From: Streptomyces sp. KL109B
Lineage (GTDB): Bacteria; Actinomycetota; Actinomycetes; Streptomycetales; Streptomycetaceae
Reading direction: 5' to 3'
NCBI RefSeq assembly: GCF_030766935.1
Contig: NZ_JASERL010000006.1
Span: 124,001 to 188,000, forward strand
DNA length: 64,000 nt
The number at the start of each line of letters is the position of its first letter. Within the stretch, counting starts at the first letter, position 1. Under the pieces are notes generated by a model. That model was not told the origin of the DNA. It did no database searches and worked only from the letters and a program-made list of their open reading frames with translations. The position numbers and the translations under genes are program-made. This document shows, one piece after another, positions 1 through 8,239 of the stretch.

Positions 1-345
1 ATCGGCATCAGCCGCAGGGCCACCACGATCCGCAAGGAGATCCTCAAGGACCAGCCGCCCTCCTTCACCGCGGTCAAGGTGACGATCACCCCGCAGGACG
101 ACTTCAAGGGACTGCTCGGCCCCGGCTTCGACGACACCGTCATCTGGGCCATCAGCGGCGACGCCGTGTTCGACCACGTCCAGAAACACGAGCCGCCGCC
201 GGTGAACACCGACGGCACGTACACCCGCACCGTCGTCTTCCGCCGCGGCCGCAAGCCGGAACTGAACGTGTCGGTCCTCGGCGTCCGCCTCCCGAAGATC
301 GAACTGGCCGGCCCGCCCCACACGCTCTCGGACGACGGCTCGTAG
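1..345 (+). CDS. Hypothetical protein, 3' end only
   Basis: The reading frame is open from the first base and ends with TAG at 343-345, so the start lies outside the window. The visible 114 residues are polar with short hydrophobic beta-like stretches and end in a proline-rich tail. No signal peptide, membrane segment or catalytic motif is visible, and I do not recognise the family. GC-rich third positions through the whole stretch support real coding. A VOC protein follows 26 bp downstream on the same strand, so the two could be co-transcribed. Confidence 0.6.
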   Translation: MGISRRATTIRKEILKDQPPSFTAVKVTITPQDDFKGLLGPGFDDTVIWAISGDAVFDHVQKHEPPPVNTDGTYTRTVVFRRGRKPELNVSVLGVRLPKIELAGPPHTLSDDGS

Positions 346-371
346 GCCGGGCGCATGCCCGCCTCGGTAGC

Positions 372-818
372 ATGCGCCGCATGGCCATCAAGCTTGAGAA
401 CGTCGGCATCGCCGTCCGGGACATCGAAGCGGCTGTCTCCTTCTTCACCGACCTCGGCCTCACGGTCCTCGGCCGTGACACGGTCAGCGGTGAGTGGACC
501 GACACCGCTGTCGGGCTCGATGGCAATCACGCCAGGATCGCCATGCTCCAGACCCCGGACGGCCACGGCCGGCTCGAGCTCTTCGAGTACATCCACCCGG
601 ACGCGATCGAGACGGAGCCCACCCGCCCCAACGAGATCGGCATGCACCGCGTCGCCTTCTCCGTCGACGACATCGACGACGCCCTGGAGAAGGCGGCACG
701 GCACGGATGCCGCCCGCTGCGCGGGGTGGCGACGTACCAGGACATCTACAAGCTCGCCTACGTCCGCGGCCCGAGCGGCATCATCGTGATGCTCGCCGAG
801 GAACTGAGGAAGAGCTGA
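372..818 (+). CDS. VOC (glyoxalase/bleomycin-resistance fold) protein
   Basis: A 148-aa protein with the two beta-alpha-beta-beta-beta modules of the vicinal oxygen chelate superfamily. The N-terminal half reads as the first module (LENVGIAVRDIEAAVSFF) and the second begins near residue 94 (HRVAFSVDDIDDALEKA). A conserved-looking acidic residue occurs in RLELFEY, and His93 opens the second module; these are typical metal-ligand places in the fold. The length is normal for single-domain VOC proteins. The substrate cannot be told. ATG codons at 372 and 381 are both possible and neither has a strong ribosome binding site. Confidence 0.8.
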   Translation: MRRMAIKLENVGIAVRDIEAAVSFFTDLGLTVLGRDTVSGEWTDTAVGLDGNHARIAMLQTPDGHGRLELFEYIHPDAIETEPTRPNEIGMHRVAFSVDDIDDALEKAARHGCRPLRGVATYQDIYKLAYVRGPSGIIVMLAEELRKS

Positions 819-1048
819 CGCAGCGCTCAAGCAGGGCTTACGGAGACCACAAGTGTGACCCCACCCATATGAGCCACGGCACATGCTAAGGACGGTAGTA
901 ACCCCGAGAGCCACTGGCGGGCCGGTCACAAGGCCCGGGCCGTCGGTCCTTCGTACCCGGGTAGTACGTCACTTCTTTGCGTCCCGCCACCGCACGCCGC
1001 TAACCCTGACTGAGTTCACGAGCCGAGAGAATTCAGGAAGGCCCCCAC

Positions 1049-2119
1049 ATGCCGCACGAGAGCCGCGCCAAGCACCGCAAGAAGGGGCGCGCCCTGCGTT
1101 GGATCGCGGGCGGCGCCCTCGGGCTGACCCTCATCGGGGGCGGCGGCGTCGCCTACGCCTGGCAGCACCTCAACGGCAACATCAAGGGCACCGACGTGAA
1201 CGCCGCCCTCGGCAAGAACCGGCCGAGCGAGCAGCGCGACGGCGCGATGAACATCCTCCTGCTCGGCTCGGACTCCCGGGCCGGCACCCACGGCCAGTAC
1301 GGCAGCGGCGTCATGGGCGCCCGCGCCGACACGGCGATGGTCCTGCACGTCGACAAGACCCACAAGAAGGCCTCCGTCGTCAGCATCCCGCGCGACACCG
1401 AGGTCGACCGCCCCACCTGCAAGACCTCCCACGGCGACGTACCGGCCGAGCACAACGCCGTGTTCAACTCCTCGTACGCGCAGGGCGGCCCCGCCTGCAC
1501 CGTGAAGACGGTCGAGAAGATGTCGGGCGTCCGCATGGACCACTACCTGGAAGTCGACTTCAAGGGCTTCCAGAAGCTGATCGACGAGCTCGGCGGCGTG
1601 GACATCACCACCCGCACCGCGATCCACGACAGCAACAGCGGCCTGAACCTGGAGGCCGGAAAGCACCGCCTGAAGGGCAAGGACGCGCTGGCCCTCGTAC
1701 GCACCCGGCACGGCGTCGGCGACGGCAGTGACCTGGGCCGCATCCAGCTCCAGCAGGCGTTCATCAAGGCCCTGATCCACCGGGCGAAGACGGTCGACCC
1801 GCTCGGCAGCCCGAGCAAGTCCTACGCGCTGGCGGACACGGCGACCAAGAGCATCAGCGCGGACTCCGAGCTGGCGTCCGCCGACAAACTCCTCGGCCTG
1901 GCCAAGGAGTTGAAGGACATCAGCCCCGACCGCACCACCATGGTCACGCTGCCCGTCACCTACGACGCGCAGGACCAGGGCCGCGTCCTGCCCCTCGAAA
2001 AGGCCTCGCAGCACGTGTGGCAGGCCCTGCGCCACGACAAGGCAGTACCGAAGAAGGCGACGCAGGGCTCGGTCGGCGACCGCACCGACTCGCCGGTGGT
2101 GTCCGGCTCGGGGTCCTGA
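1049..2119 (+). CDS. LCP (LytR-CpsA-Psr) family cell-wall glycopolymer ligase
   Basis: A 356-aa membrane-anchored protein. A basic cytoplasmic tail (residues 1-15) is followed by one membrane helix (about 16-38), then an extracellular LCP domain. Family motifs are visible: MNILLLGSDSRAG, RADTAMVLHVD...VVSIPRDT, LIDELGGVDI, and LVRTRHGVGDGSDLGRIQLQQ with the arginines that bind the polyprenyl pyrophosphate head. LCP proteins transfer secondary wall polymers such as teichoic acids or capsule from lipid carriers to peptidoglycan. The start is preceded by AGGAAGG. A Ser/Gly tail ends the protein. It appears to be a single-gene unit facing the GH43 gene. Confidence 0.92.
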   Translation: MPHESRAKHRKKGRALRWIAGGALGLTLIGGGGVAYAWQHLNGNIKGTDVNAALGKNRPSEQRDGAMNILLLGSDSRAGTHGQYGSGVMGARADTAMVLHVDKTHKKASVVSIPRDTEVDRPTCKTSHGDVPAEHNAVFNSSYAQGGPACTVKTVEKMSGVRMDHYLEVDFKGFQKLIDELGGVDITTRTAIHDSNSGLNLEAGKHRLKGKDALALVRTRHGVGDGSDLGRIQLQQAFIKALIHRAKTVDPLGSPSKSYALADTATKSISADSELASADKLLGLAKELKDISPDRTTMVTLPVTYDAQDQGRVLPLEKASQHVWQALRHDKAVPKKATQGSVGDRTDSPVVSGSGS

Positions 2120-2120
2120 C

Positions 2121-2142
2121 GACCGACGGCCGGTCCGGTCGG
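2121..2142. terminator. Possible bidirectional hairpin terminator
   Basis: The 25-bp gap between the convergent LCP and GH43 genes contains CCGAC (2123-2127) and GTCGG (2138-2142) as inverted arms around a GC-rich loop. There is no U-run, as is usual in Streptomyces, so the call rests on position and pairing alone. Confidence 0.4.
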
Positions 2143-2144
2143 CC

Positions 2145-3632
2145 TCAGTCCGTATAGACCTCGGCCCGGTCCACGCTCACGAACGCGCCCGAGGATCCGG
2201 CGCCCCGGTCCCCGGTCACCCGGACCCGCAGCGTGTGCGGACCGTTCGTGAGGCGCGGGCTGAGGTACTGGAGGGTCTCGCCGGTGCGGATCGCGCCGTA
2301 GAAGTCGACGCGCTTCTCGGGGCCGCCGTCGACGCTGATCGCGGCGATGCCGTTGCCGGTGTCCTTGACGGACAGCAGGGCGATGCGGGTGCCGGTGAAG
2401 GAGTACGTCGCCGTGTTCCCGGCCTTGTCGCTCCAGTGGTCGTCGCCCCAGAAGCACTGCGCCGCGCAGCCCGTGCCGGAGTTCCACGTGCCGGTGTACT
2501 TGACGGTTTCGGAGCCGGAGCCGCTGGTGCGGCCGTCGTCGTTGATCCAGTGGTTGCCGGAGCCCGGGTCGCCTGAGGGCAGGTTCTGGGTCGCGCCCAG
2601 GGCGAGCGGGGTGCCCAGGTTCGGGCTGCCGTCGGCGTTCCAGCCGATCTTCTGCGCGCGGGTCGTGCGGTTGCCGTAGGTGTTCACCGAGGTGGTCTTG
2701 GCGTGATAGATCAGCCAGTCCTCCTTCCCGTCCGGGGACGTGAAGAAGGCGTGGTGCCCGGGACCGAACACCCCCCGTTCATCCGCGCGCTTGAACACCG
2801 GCCCGTCGTGCTGCTTCCAGTTGCCGGGCACCAGCGGGTCGGCGCCGTCCGCGAGCGACATCATCCACACCTGGTAGTCGGGCTTGCCCGTGTCGCAGGT
2901 CGAATACGTCATCCACGTACGCCCGTTACGGTTCAGGAACTCCGGACCCTCACGGACCTCGGGGCAGCCACCGGCGCCGTCGATCGCGACCGCGTCGCCC
3001 GACACGGTGTACGGGTTCGACAGCGGCGCGATGTTGAGCCCGTTGTGCTGGTACTGGTTGCGCCCGCTGTACGCGAGATACAGCTTGCCGTCGTGCCTGA
3101 GGATCCCCGGGTCGATCGCGAAGTCGTTCGCGTGGTTCGGCGGCGCGAGCTTCGCCTTGAAGTGGTACGGGCCTGTGGGATCGTCGCCCGCCGACTCCAG
3201 GACGTAGAGCCGGTGGTGCTCGTCCGTGCCGTCGTCCGCCGTGTAGTACATGTACCAGCGCTCGCCGAACCGGTAGAACTCCGGCGCCCAGATGTGCTGA
3301 TTGCGCGAGGCGTCGCCGTCCGTCCACACCGTCTTCGGATCGGCGTCGAACAGCGTGGCCAGGGACGGCGAGCTCCACATCTTGATGCTGTCGCCCTGCG
3401 TGGTGGTGAGGTGGTAGGCCCCGTTCGCGTAGGACAGGAACGGGTCCGGGCCCGTGTTCAGCGGATTGCGAAAGGTGCTCGACGCGGCGGCCGCGGTCGA
3501 TACGTGCCGCTCCGCGTCGGCCGGCGCCGGCTTCTCCGCGGTGGCCTGCGAGGCACCGACGAGCCCCGCGGACAGGGCGAGCAACGCGGCGGACAGGGCG
3601 GCGACCGTAGCGCCACGGGGCCGTGCGCGCAT
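2145..3632 (-). CDS. Secreted glycoside hydrolase family 43 with C-terminal sugar-binding domain
   Basis: A 495-aa secreted enzyme. Residues 1-32 form a signal peptide (basic start, Ala/Leu core, ASQATA). The catalytic five-bladed propeller spans about 54-350. The GH43 triad is visible as Asp63 in GPDPF, Asp174 in FAIDPGIL and Glu228 in VREGPEF. A short linker rich in Gly/Ser leads to a beta-sandwich (about 370-495, WNSGTGCAAQCFWGDDHW onward) resembling domains found on arabinan and xylan enzymes. The probable role is hydrolysis of arabinose- or xylose-containing side chains of plant polysaccharide outside the cell; the substrate is not determinable. AAGGAG precedes the ATG. Confidence 0.88.
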   Translation of the reverse strand: MRARPRGATVAALSAALLALSAGLVGASQATAEKPAPADAERHVSTAAAASSTFRNPLNTGPDPFLSYANGAYHLTTTQGDSIKMWSSPSLATLFDADPKTVWTDGDASRNQHIWAPEFYRFGERWYMYYTADDGTDEHHRLYVLESAGDDPTGPYHFKAKLAPPNHANDFAIDPGILRHDGKLYLAYSGRNQYQHNGLNIAPLSNPYTVSGDAVAIDGAGGCPEVREGPEFLNRNGRTWMTYSTCDTGKPDYQVWMMSLADGADPLVPGNWKQHDGPVFKRADERGVFGPGHHAFFTSPDGKEDWLIYHAKTTSVNTYGNRTTRAQKIGWNADGSPNLGTPLALGATQNLPSGDPGSGNHWINDDGRTSGSGSETVKYTGTWNSGTGCAAQCFWGDDHWSDKAGNTATYSFTGTRIALLSVKDTGNGIAAISVDGGPEKRVDFYGAIRTGETLQYLSPRLTNGPHTLRVRVTGDRGAGSSGAFVSVDRAEVYTD

Positions 3633-3672
3633 GAGCGACTCCTTGCGTCGATGTGGGCCTCAAGGCCTCTGG

Positions 3673-3701
3673 ACGCTATGGAAGGGGCACGGGGGTGTCA
3701 A
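3673..3701 (-). promoter_or_regulatory. SigA-type promoter for the GH43 gene
   Basis: On the minus strand a perfect -35 (TTGACA, 3696-3701) is followed after exactly 17 bp by TAGCGT (3673-3678). It lies about 40 bp upstream of the GH43 start codon. A GGCCT-CA-AGGCC inverted repeat at 3656-3667 lies just downstream of the -10 and could be an operator. Confidence 0.65.
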
Positions 3702-3757
3702 CGCGGCGCCAGGGGCGGCGAGTCGGCGGGCCGGGGCGGGGGACCGGGCTCCCGACG

Positions 3758-4129
3758 TCAGCAGGAGACCGTGGTCCAGGAGGTCCGGCCGGCCTCCGCT
3801 GGTTCGCATGGACGGAGTTCCGTCACTGCGCATATGACGGATCGATTTTTTCGAAGAAGCCCCAACCAGGTTTGCGATACGCTCTGTTGCCGTTCGGAGT
3901 TGACGCTTCCGGGAATTTCCGTCGCCGCGGTCAGAGTGTCGACCGCGCGCAGGACGGCGGCAGTGCGTTCGGGAAATCCCCATTCGTCCAGGGCATTTGC
4001 CACAAACCGCCGCAGATTCGCGGGGCGGCGCGATCCGGGTTCCAGAATGAGCGCGGCGAATCCGGATGTGGCGATTCCGAGGGATAGGCCCCAGTCATGA
4101 GCGTTTGGTGACGAGATGAGACCGTCCCA
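3758..4129 (-). pseudogene. Possible remnant of an anti-sigma-like ATP-binding (HATPase) protein
   Basis: The 668-bp stretch 3633-4300 has no convincing intact gene and lower GC than its surroundings. One minus-strand frame carries PGSRRPANLRRFVANALDEWGF, which resembles the N-terminal segment of the small HATPase proteins that Streptomyces usually encodes divergently from DUF397/XRE pairs, as here. The expected ATP-binding N and G boxes do not follow, there is no good start codon with a ribosome site, and the rest of the frame looks random. I read it as a decayed copy, but chance similarity is possible. Confidence 0.3.
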
Positions 4130-4300
4130 TGCCGTTTTCTGTTCGACTTGTTCCGGTCCACCGCCGGGACGCCGGGCGTGACACGCTGTAGTCACTGCAT
4201 GTGTCCGCAATGCCCCTCCCCCACACGGCGGCCGGCCGGCCGCACGGCACCGGCCCTGGTCCGCCCAGTATTCCGCCCGAGACATAGGAGGAAGGCCCGA

Positions 4301-4537
4301 ATGGACTCTGCTTTCAACGGTGTTCCCGCCGCGTCACTGAAAGAGGCACGGTGGATGAAGAGCCGGCACAGCGCTGCCGTGGGCAACTGTGTGGAGATGG
4401 CGTTACTGGTGGACGGATCGGTGGCGGTGCGCAATTCCCGGGATCCGGAAGGCCCCGCTCTGATCTATACACGGGACGAGATGATCGCGTTCCTGGCGGG
4501 CGCGAAGGAAGGAGAGTTCGACGTACTGGTCGGGTAA
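4301..4537 (+). CDS. DUF397 domain protein
   Basis: A 78-aa protein made almost wholly of one DUF397 domain (ARWMKSRHSAAVGNCVEMALLVDGSVAVRNSRDPEGPALIYTRDE...FLAGAKEGEFD). The usual hallmark W-x-KSxxS...NCVE...VRxSxxPxGP pattern is visible. These small proteins are nearly always encoded next to a DUF5753 XRE regulator, as here, and are thought to act with it; BldB-like and Wbl-adjacent examples affect development in Streptomyces. The start at 4301 is chosen because GGAGGAAGG lies just upstream; the frame is open further upstream without a good start. Confidence 0.88.
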   Translation: MDSAFNGVPAASLKEARWMKSRHSAAVGNCVEMALLVDGSVAVRNSRDPEGPALIYTRDEMIAFLAGAKEGEFDVLVG

Positions 4538-4622
4538 GTCCCCGGGTAAATAGGGGATTTCGTCCCACAGTGGGCTCCTGAGTGGAATGCTCGTGCGCAA
4601 AAGCAGACCCACAGGAGTCCGC

Positions 4623-5537
4623 ATGTCCGTCGCCCGTCCGCTCCACCTCCCGGACCTCGAGGTCTTTCGTGAGCCAGGCCGGCACAACCCCACCGTGCTC
4701 CGCAGGGTGCTCGGTGCGCTGCTGCGGCAGCGCCGCGAGGCGGCCGGCATGGAGGCGCAGCGGGCGGCGGGCATCCTCCAGTGCAGCCCGGCGACGATCA
4801 GCCGACTCGAGACGCAGGGCCTGGGGCTGACCGAGCGCAAGGTCGCCGCGCTGCTGAGCGCGTACGGAGAGAGCGAGAGCGACATCGCGGCGTGCGTCCT
4901 GCTGGTGCGTGACGCGGACAGGCCCGGGTGGTGGCAGCGCTACGACGACGTGCTGCCGAAATGGCTCGATGCGCTCATCGCGCTCCAGGACGCCTGCTCG
5001 GTGATCCGCACCTACGAGGTGCAACTCGTCCCCGGGCTCCTTCAGACCAAGGAGTACGCGACCTGTGTGACGCGCGGCCGGCCCTACCTGACGCCCGAAC
5101 AAGTGGAGCGCCTCGTACGGCTGCGGATGGAGCGACAGGACCTGCTGTGGCGCTCGGACGCCCCGAACCTCTGGGTGCTGTTGCACGAGTGGGTGCTGGA
5201 GACGCCGGGCGGTGGGCCGCGTGTGATGCGCGAGCAGCTGGAGCACCTGATCAAGATGGCCGAACAGCCGCACATCACCCTGCAGTTGACGCAGGTCCGT
5301 GATCAGTACGGCCCGGTGGTCGCCAACCCGATCACCTATCTGCGCTTCGATCAACTGAGCCTGCCCGACACCGTCTATCTGGAGGACCTGGAGGACGCGC
5401 GGTTCCTGGACCGGCGCTCCGAGTGCGACCGGTACCGGTCGATGCTGGACACGCTCCTCAACTACGCGGCCAGTCCGGAGGACACGGTCCGGCTGCTGAA
5501 GGCGAAGGCCCGCTCGTTGCAGGCGCGCTCCCTGTAG
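4623..5537 (+). CDS. XRE-family regulator with DUF5753 domain
   Basis: A 304-aa protein. A helix-turn-helix (about residues 25-82, LGALLRQRREAAGMEAQRAAGILQ...ISRLE) is followed by the DUF5753 effector domain (about 115-295, WWQRYDDVLPKWLDALIALQDACSVIRTYEVQLVPGLLQT). This architecture is the regulator half of the XRE/DUF397 pairs that number in the dozens per Streptomyces genome. The ATG at 4623 is chosen because AGGAG sits a few bases upstream; an in-frame ATG at 4587 has no such site. The gene's last 80 bp overlap the 3' end of the convergent methyltransferase gene. Confidence 0.9.
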   Translation: MSVARPLHLPDLEVFREPGRHNPTVLRRVLGALLRQRREAAGMEAQRAAGILQCSPATISRLETQGLGLTERKVAALLSAYGESESDIAACVLLVRDADRPGWWQRYDDVLPKWLDALIALQDACSVIRTYEVQLVPGLLQTKEYATCVTRGRPYLTPEQVERLVRLRMERQDLLWRSDAPNLWVLLHEWVLETPGGGPRVMREQLEHLIKMAEQPHITLQLTQVRDQYGPVVANPITYLRFDQLSLPDTVYLEDLEDARFLDRRSECDRYRSMLDTLLNYAASPEDTVRLLKAKARSLQARSL

Positions 5538-6396
5538 CTCCTGTTGTCCCTGTAGCCCCTCGGTCGTGGGTCGTGGGCGGCCGGGGGACCTTGCCGATGC
5601 CGCCGTACTCGATCCACTCATGACTGGCCGCCCGCGGGCCGAGCGTGGTGCCGGTGGGCCAGGTCGAGATGTCGACAAGGCCCGGCTCCAGGAGCCTGAG
5701 ATCGCGGAAGTAGTGCTGCACGTCCTGTCGTTGGCGCACCTTGCCCCACTGGCCGGGCAGTGTGTCGAGCATGAGGTCGGTGATGGTCTTGCGGACGGCG
5801 GCGTCGTCGCTGACCAGGTGGCTCACCACCAGCACACTGCCGGCGGGCAGTAGATTCGCCATGTCGTGCAGCACCCGGTCGGGATTGTCCGCGTCCGGGA
5901 TGCAGTGCAGCACCGACACATAGAGCGCGGCCACGGGCTGGTCGAAGTCGATGAGGTCCACGACTCCCGGATGGTCGACGATGGAGCGCGGTGAGCGCAC
6001 ATCGGCCTGAATGACCGCGGTGCCCTCCGCCCCGGCGAGCAGGGCCCGGCCGTGCGCGAACACCATCGGGTCGATGTCCACGTAGACGACGCGGGCCCCG
6101 GAGTCGACGCTCTGGGCGATGTCGTGCACGTTGTTCCGGGCGGGCAACCCCGATCCGAGGTCGAGGAATTGCCGAATTCCGTGCTCGACGATGAGGTAGG
6201 GGACAAGGCGTTGCAGGAAGTGGCGATTGTTCACTGCCACGGTGGGGGTGCTCGGGGCGCAGGCGCGCAATTCCTCGCAGGCCCGGCGGTCGGCGGGATA
6301 GTTGTCCCTGCCGCCGAGATAGTAGTCGTGCATCCGGGCGAGATTGGGCCGGGTGATATCGATGGAGCGTACTGGCGACCCGTCGCTGATGTTCAT
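5458..6396 (-). CDS. SAM-dependent methyltransferase, PF04672 (DUF574) family
   Basis: A 312-aa protein of the actinomycete methyltransferase family whose N-terminus reads DITRPNLARMHDYYLGGRDNYPADR, the family signature. SAM-binding motif I is visible as FLDLGSGLPARNNVH and an acidic second strand as VVYVDIDPMV. Members are abundant in Streptomyces and mostly of unknown substrate. The start at 6396 matches the family N-terminus; the frame is open upstream. The last 40 or so residues are a low-complexity Gly/Thr/Ala/Pro tail encoded antisense to the XRE gene end, which suggests the original stop was lost and the frame ran on. Confidence 0.87.
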   Translation of the reverse strand: MNISDGSPVRSIDITRPNLARMHDYYLGGRDNYPADRRACEELRACAPSTPTVAVNNRHFLQRLVPYLIVEHGIRQFLDLGSGLPARNNVHDIAQSVDSGARVVYVDIDPMVFAHGRALLAGAEGTAVIQADVRSPRSIVDHPGVVDLIDFDQPVAALYVSVLHCIPDADNPDRVLHDMANLLPAGSVLVVSHLVSDDAAVRKTITDLMLDTLPGQWGKVRQRQDVQHYFRDLRLLEPGLVDISTWPTGTTLGPRAASHEWIEYGGIGKVPRPPTTHDRGATGTTGATGSAPATSGPSPSAAGPCPPDWPRS

Positions 6397-6483
6397 CTCG
6401 CAACCCCCGAATACAGCGAACCGCCATAGTAGACAGAACACCGGGTTGTGAGCCAGAACTCCGCGGCGGCAACGCTTATTTGG

Positions 6484-7608
6484 CTACGATGAACGGTTGC
6501 GCCCGGTCCCGTCGCCGGGGCCGTCGTCCGGAAGGTTCAGCGGAAGCCGGGGCGCGCCCTCGGCGCCCTGCGGATCGAGGCGGACCAGGAAGCCGTACTC
6601 GACGGCCTCCCACAGCGGCCTCATGTCGGCGGGCATGCCGCCCAGCGCCTTGACGAGGGCCCCGGTCTGCGGCCACGTCGGCACCATGCGTCCTTGGAGG
6701 ACCGCCGTCACGTCGTCCGGAGTGAGCGGGGTGCCGCCGGCCTCGCAGACGCGTTCGCTGGTGGGGCACGCGGCGGCCAAGTGCAGTCCGCGCAGCGCCG
6801 CGTGCAGCCGGTGCACGGCGTCGGGCAGGGGGTGGCGCACCGGCGGAGCCATGCCCTGAGCGTGTTCCCACAGCATGGTCACCTCGCGCGGGTCGCCCCC
6901 GCACACGGTGACCAGCGCCTCGGTCACGCGCCATGAGGGCAACCGCTCCCCGGACAGAATGCGCGACACATAGGGAGCCGACAGGCCGCGGCCGGTCTGC
7001 GCCGCCGCGTCCTTGACGGTCAGTCCGCTCCGGCGGTGCAGATAGGACAGGGCGGCCGCGAGCAGCATGCCCGCCCTGGCGGCGTCCGCGGCACGGGCCT
7101 GTTCGTCCCTCGGTGCCCCGTTCGCCGGCGGGATCGCGTCGTACTGCCGCGCCGCAGAGCGGTCCGTGGCCCGGCGCGAGAGCCGACGTTCGACCTTCTT
7201 GTGCGCCCACCGCTTGCGGGCCGTGGCCGTGCTGACCGCCGCCGCCGCGGCCACTTGTTCCCAACTCGCCCCCCGGGCGTGCGCCTCGTGCACCGTCGCC
7301 GAGAGGTAGTACTCCACCTCCCGGCTCACCTCGTCGGCCAGGCGCAGCCGGGCGGCCAGGTTCCACCCCTCGTACTCGGCGGACAGCAGCCGGGCGGCCA
7401 GGAGTTGGAGGTCCTCGGCGATGCTCTGCCCCAGCGGCAGGGTGCCGGCCGCGGCGGGCTGTGCCTGGCGGGCCAGCCCGCGCGCACGCTGGGCGCGGCG
7501 TCGGCACCGCTGGGAGCAGTACTCCTGTCGCCGGCCCACCGGGTTGCTCCGCTGGAACGGGCGCTTGCAGTGCAGGCAGTTGCCGTCTTGCGGCTCGCGG
7601 TTCGTCAC
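6484..7608 (-). CDS. Zinc-finger plus helix-turn-helix regulator
   Basis: A 374-aa protein. The N-terminus has a CxxC...CxxxC zinc ribbon (CLHCKRPF...YCSQRC) followed by a basic stretch. A winged or sigma-like helix-turn-helix occupies about residues 112-145 (SWEQVAAAAAVSTATARKRW). A second, XRE-like helix-turn-helix lies near 195-230 (LTVKDAAAQTGRGLSAPYVSRILSGERLPSW). The C-terminal third is helical and of unknown role. It is probably a DNA-binding regulator; the signal and target are unknown. The GTG start has AGGGAG upstream. It lies 87 bp upstream of the methyltransferase on the same strand. Confidence 0.75.
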   Translation of the reverse strand: MTNREPQDGNCLHCKRPFQRSNPVGRRQEYCSQRCRRRAQRARGLARQAQPAAAGTLPLGQSIAEDLQLLAARLLSAEYEGWNLAARLRLADEVSREVEYYLSATVHEAHARGASWEQVAAAAAVSTATARKRWAHKKVERRLSRRATDRSAARQYDAIPPANGAPRDEQARAADAARAGMLLAAALSYLHRRSGLTVKDAAAQTGRGLSAPYVSRILSGERLPSWRVTEALVTVCGGDPREVTMLWEHAQGMAPPVRHPLPDAVHRLHAALRGLHLAAACPTSERVCEAGGTPLTPDDVTAVLQGRMVPTWPQTGALVKALGGMPADMRPLWEAVEYGFLVRLDPQGAEGAPRLPLNLPDDGPGDGTGRNRSS

Positions 7609-7687
7609 GTCGACTCCCTGTGCGTGCAGAGACGTGGTGCGGACCTGTCGGCGCCGGCCCGGCCGGCGCCGACAGGCGGCGCCTCCG

Positions 7688-7954
7688 TCAGCTCTTGTGG
7701 ATCCGCAGGTAGCGAACGAAGGAGTGTCGGGTCAGCGCGAACGCCGAGGCGAGGGCGCAGACGCCGACGGGTGCCTGCCATGCGCCGGTGATGAGCACGA
7801 GGGGCAGCACGACGAGCGCGACGAAGACACTCAGCTGCAGCGTGCCAGCCCAGGCACTCAATTCCTGGGTTTCACGACCATGAAGCCGCGGAAGAGTAGC
7901 TTCGTAACCCACTGGACGTCGAATTCGGCGGACAGCTGAAAAGGGATCTAACAC
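7688..7954 (-). CDS. Small membrane protein
   Basis: An 88-aa protein of unknown function. A basic N-terminal third (RRIRRPVGYEATLPRLHGRETQE) precedes two probable membrane helices (about 41-58, LSVFVALVVLPLVLITGA, and about 62-76, VGVCALASAFAL), with a basic C-terminus. The GTG start at 7954 is preferred because AGGAAGG lies 6 bp upstream; the frame is open further up but without a ribosome site. It precedes the zinc-finger regulator gene by 79 bp in the same direction and may share its transcript. Confidence 0.6.
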   Translation of the reverse strand: MLDPFSAVRRIRRPVGYEATLPRLHGRETQELSAWAGTLQLSVFVALVVLPLVLITGAWQAPVGVCALASAFALTRHSFVRYLRIHKS

Positions 7955-8239
7955 GGAATTCCTTCCTCTGGGTAGGACTGCTTGTTGGATCAACTTGCCT
8001 GAGCGGCCCCGGTCTTGGTGTGCAGCCGGTCCGGGGCCGTCTCGGATTCTGCGTCATCGGACGCTACCGCTTCACCCTCCCGAGCCGCCACCATTCGGTT
8101 CAGTAAGGCAAATCTCGCGCGCGCAGGGTGAATATCGCCGAAACGCGCCCAAGGGGTGCGGTGTTGTCGAAATTGCAGCGTCGTCAAAAAAGGGCAAGTT
8201 ATGGCATGGGCGATCGCCACGCGGTAAATTCCCGGACAC

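Noticed and set aside
7990..8094. 34-codon minus-strand frame (MVAAREGEAV...) upstream of the small membrane protein
   Set aside because: No ribosome binding site and no recognisable precursor-peptide features; could be real but not supportable.
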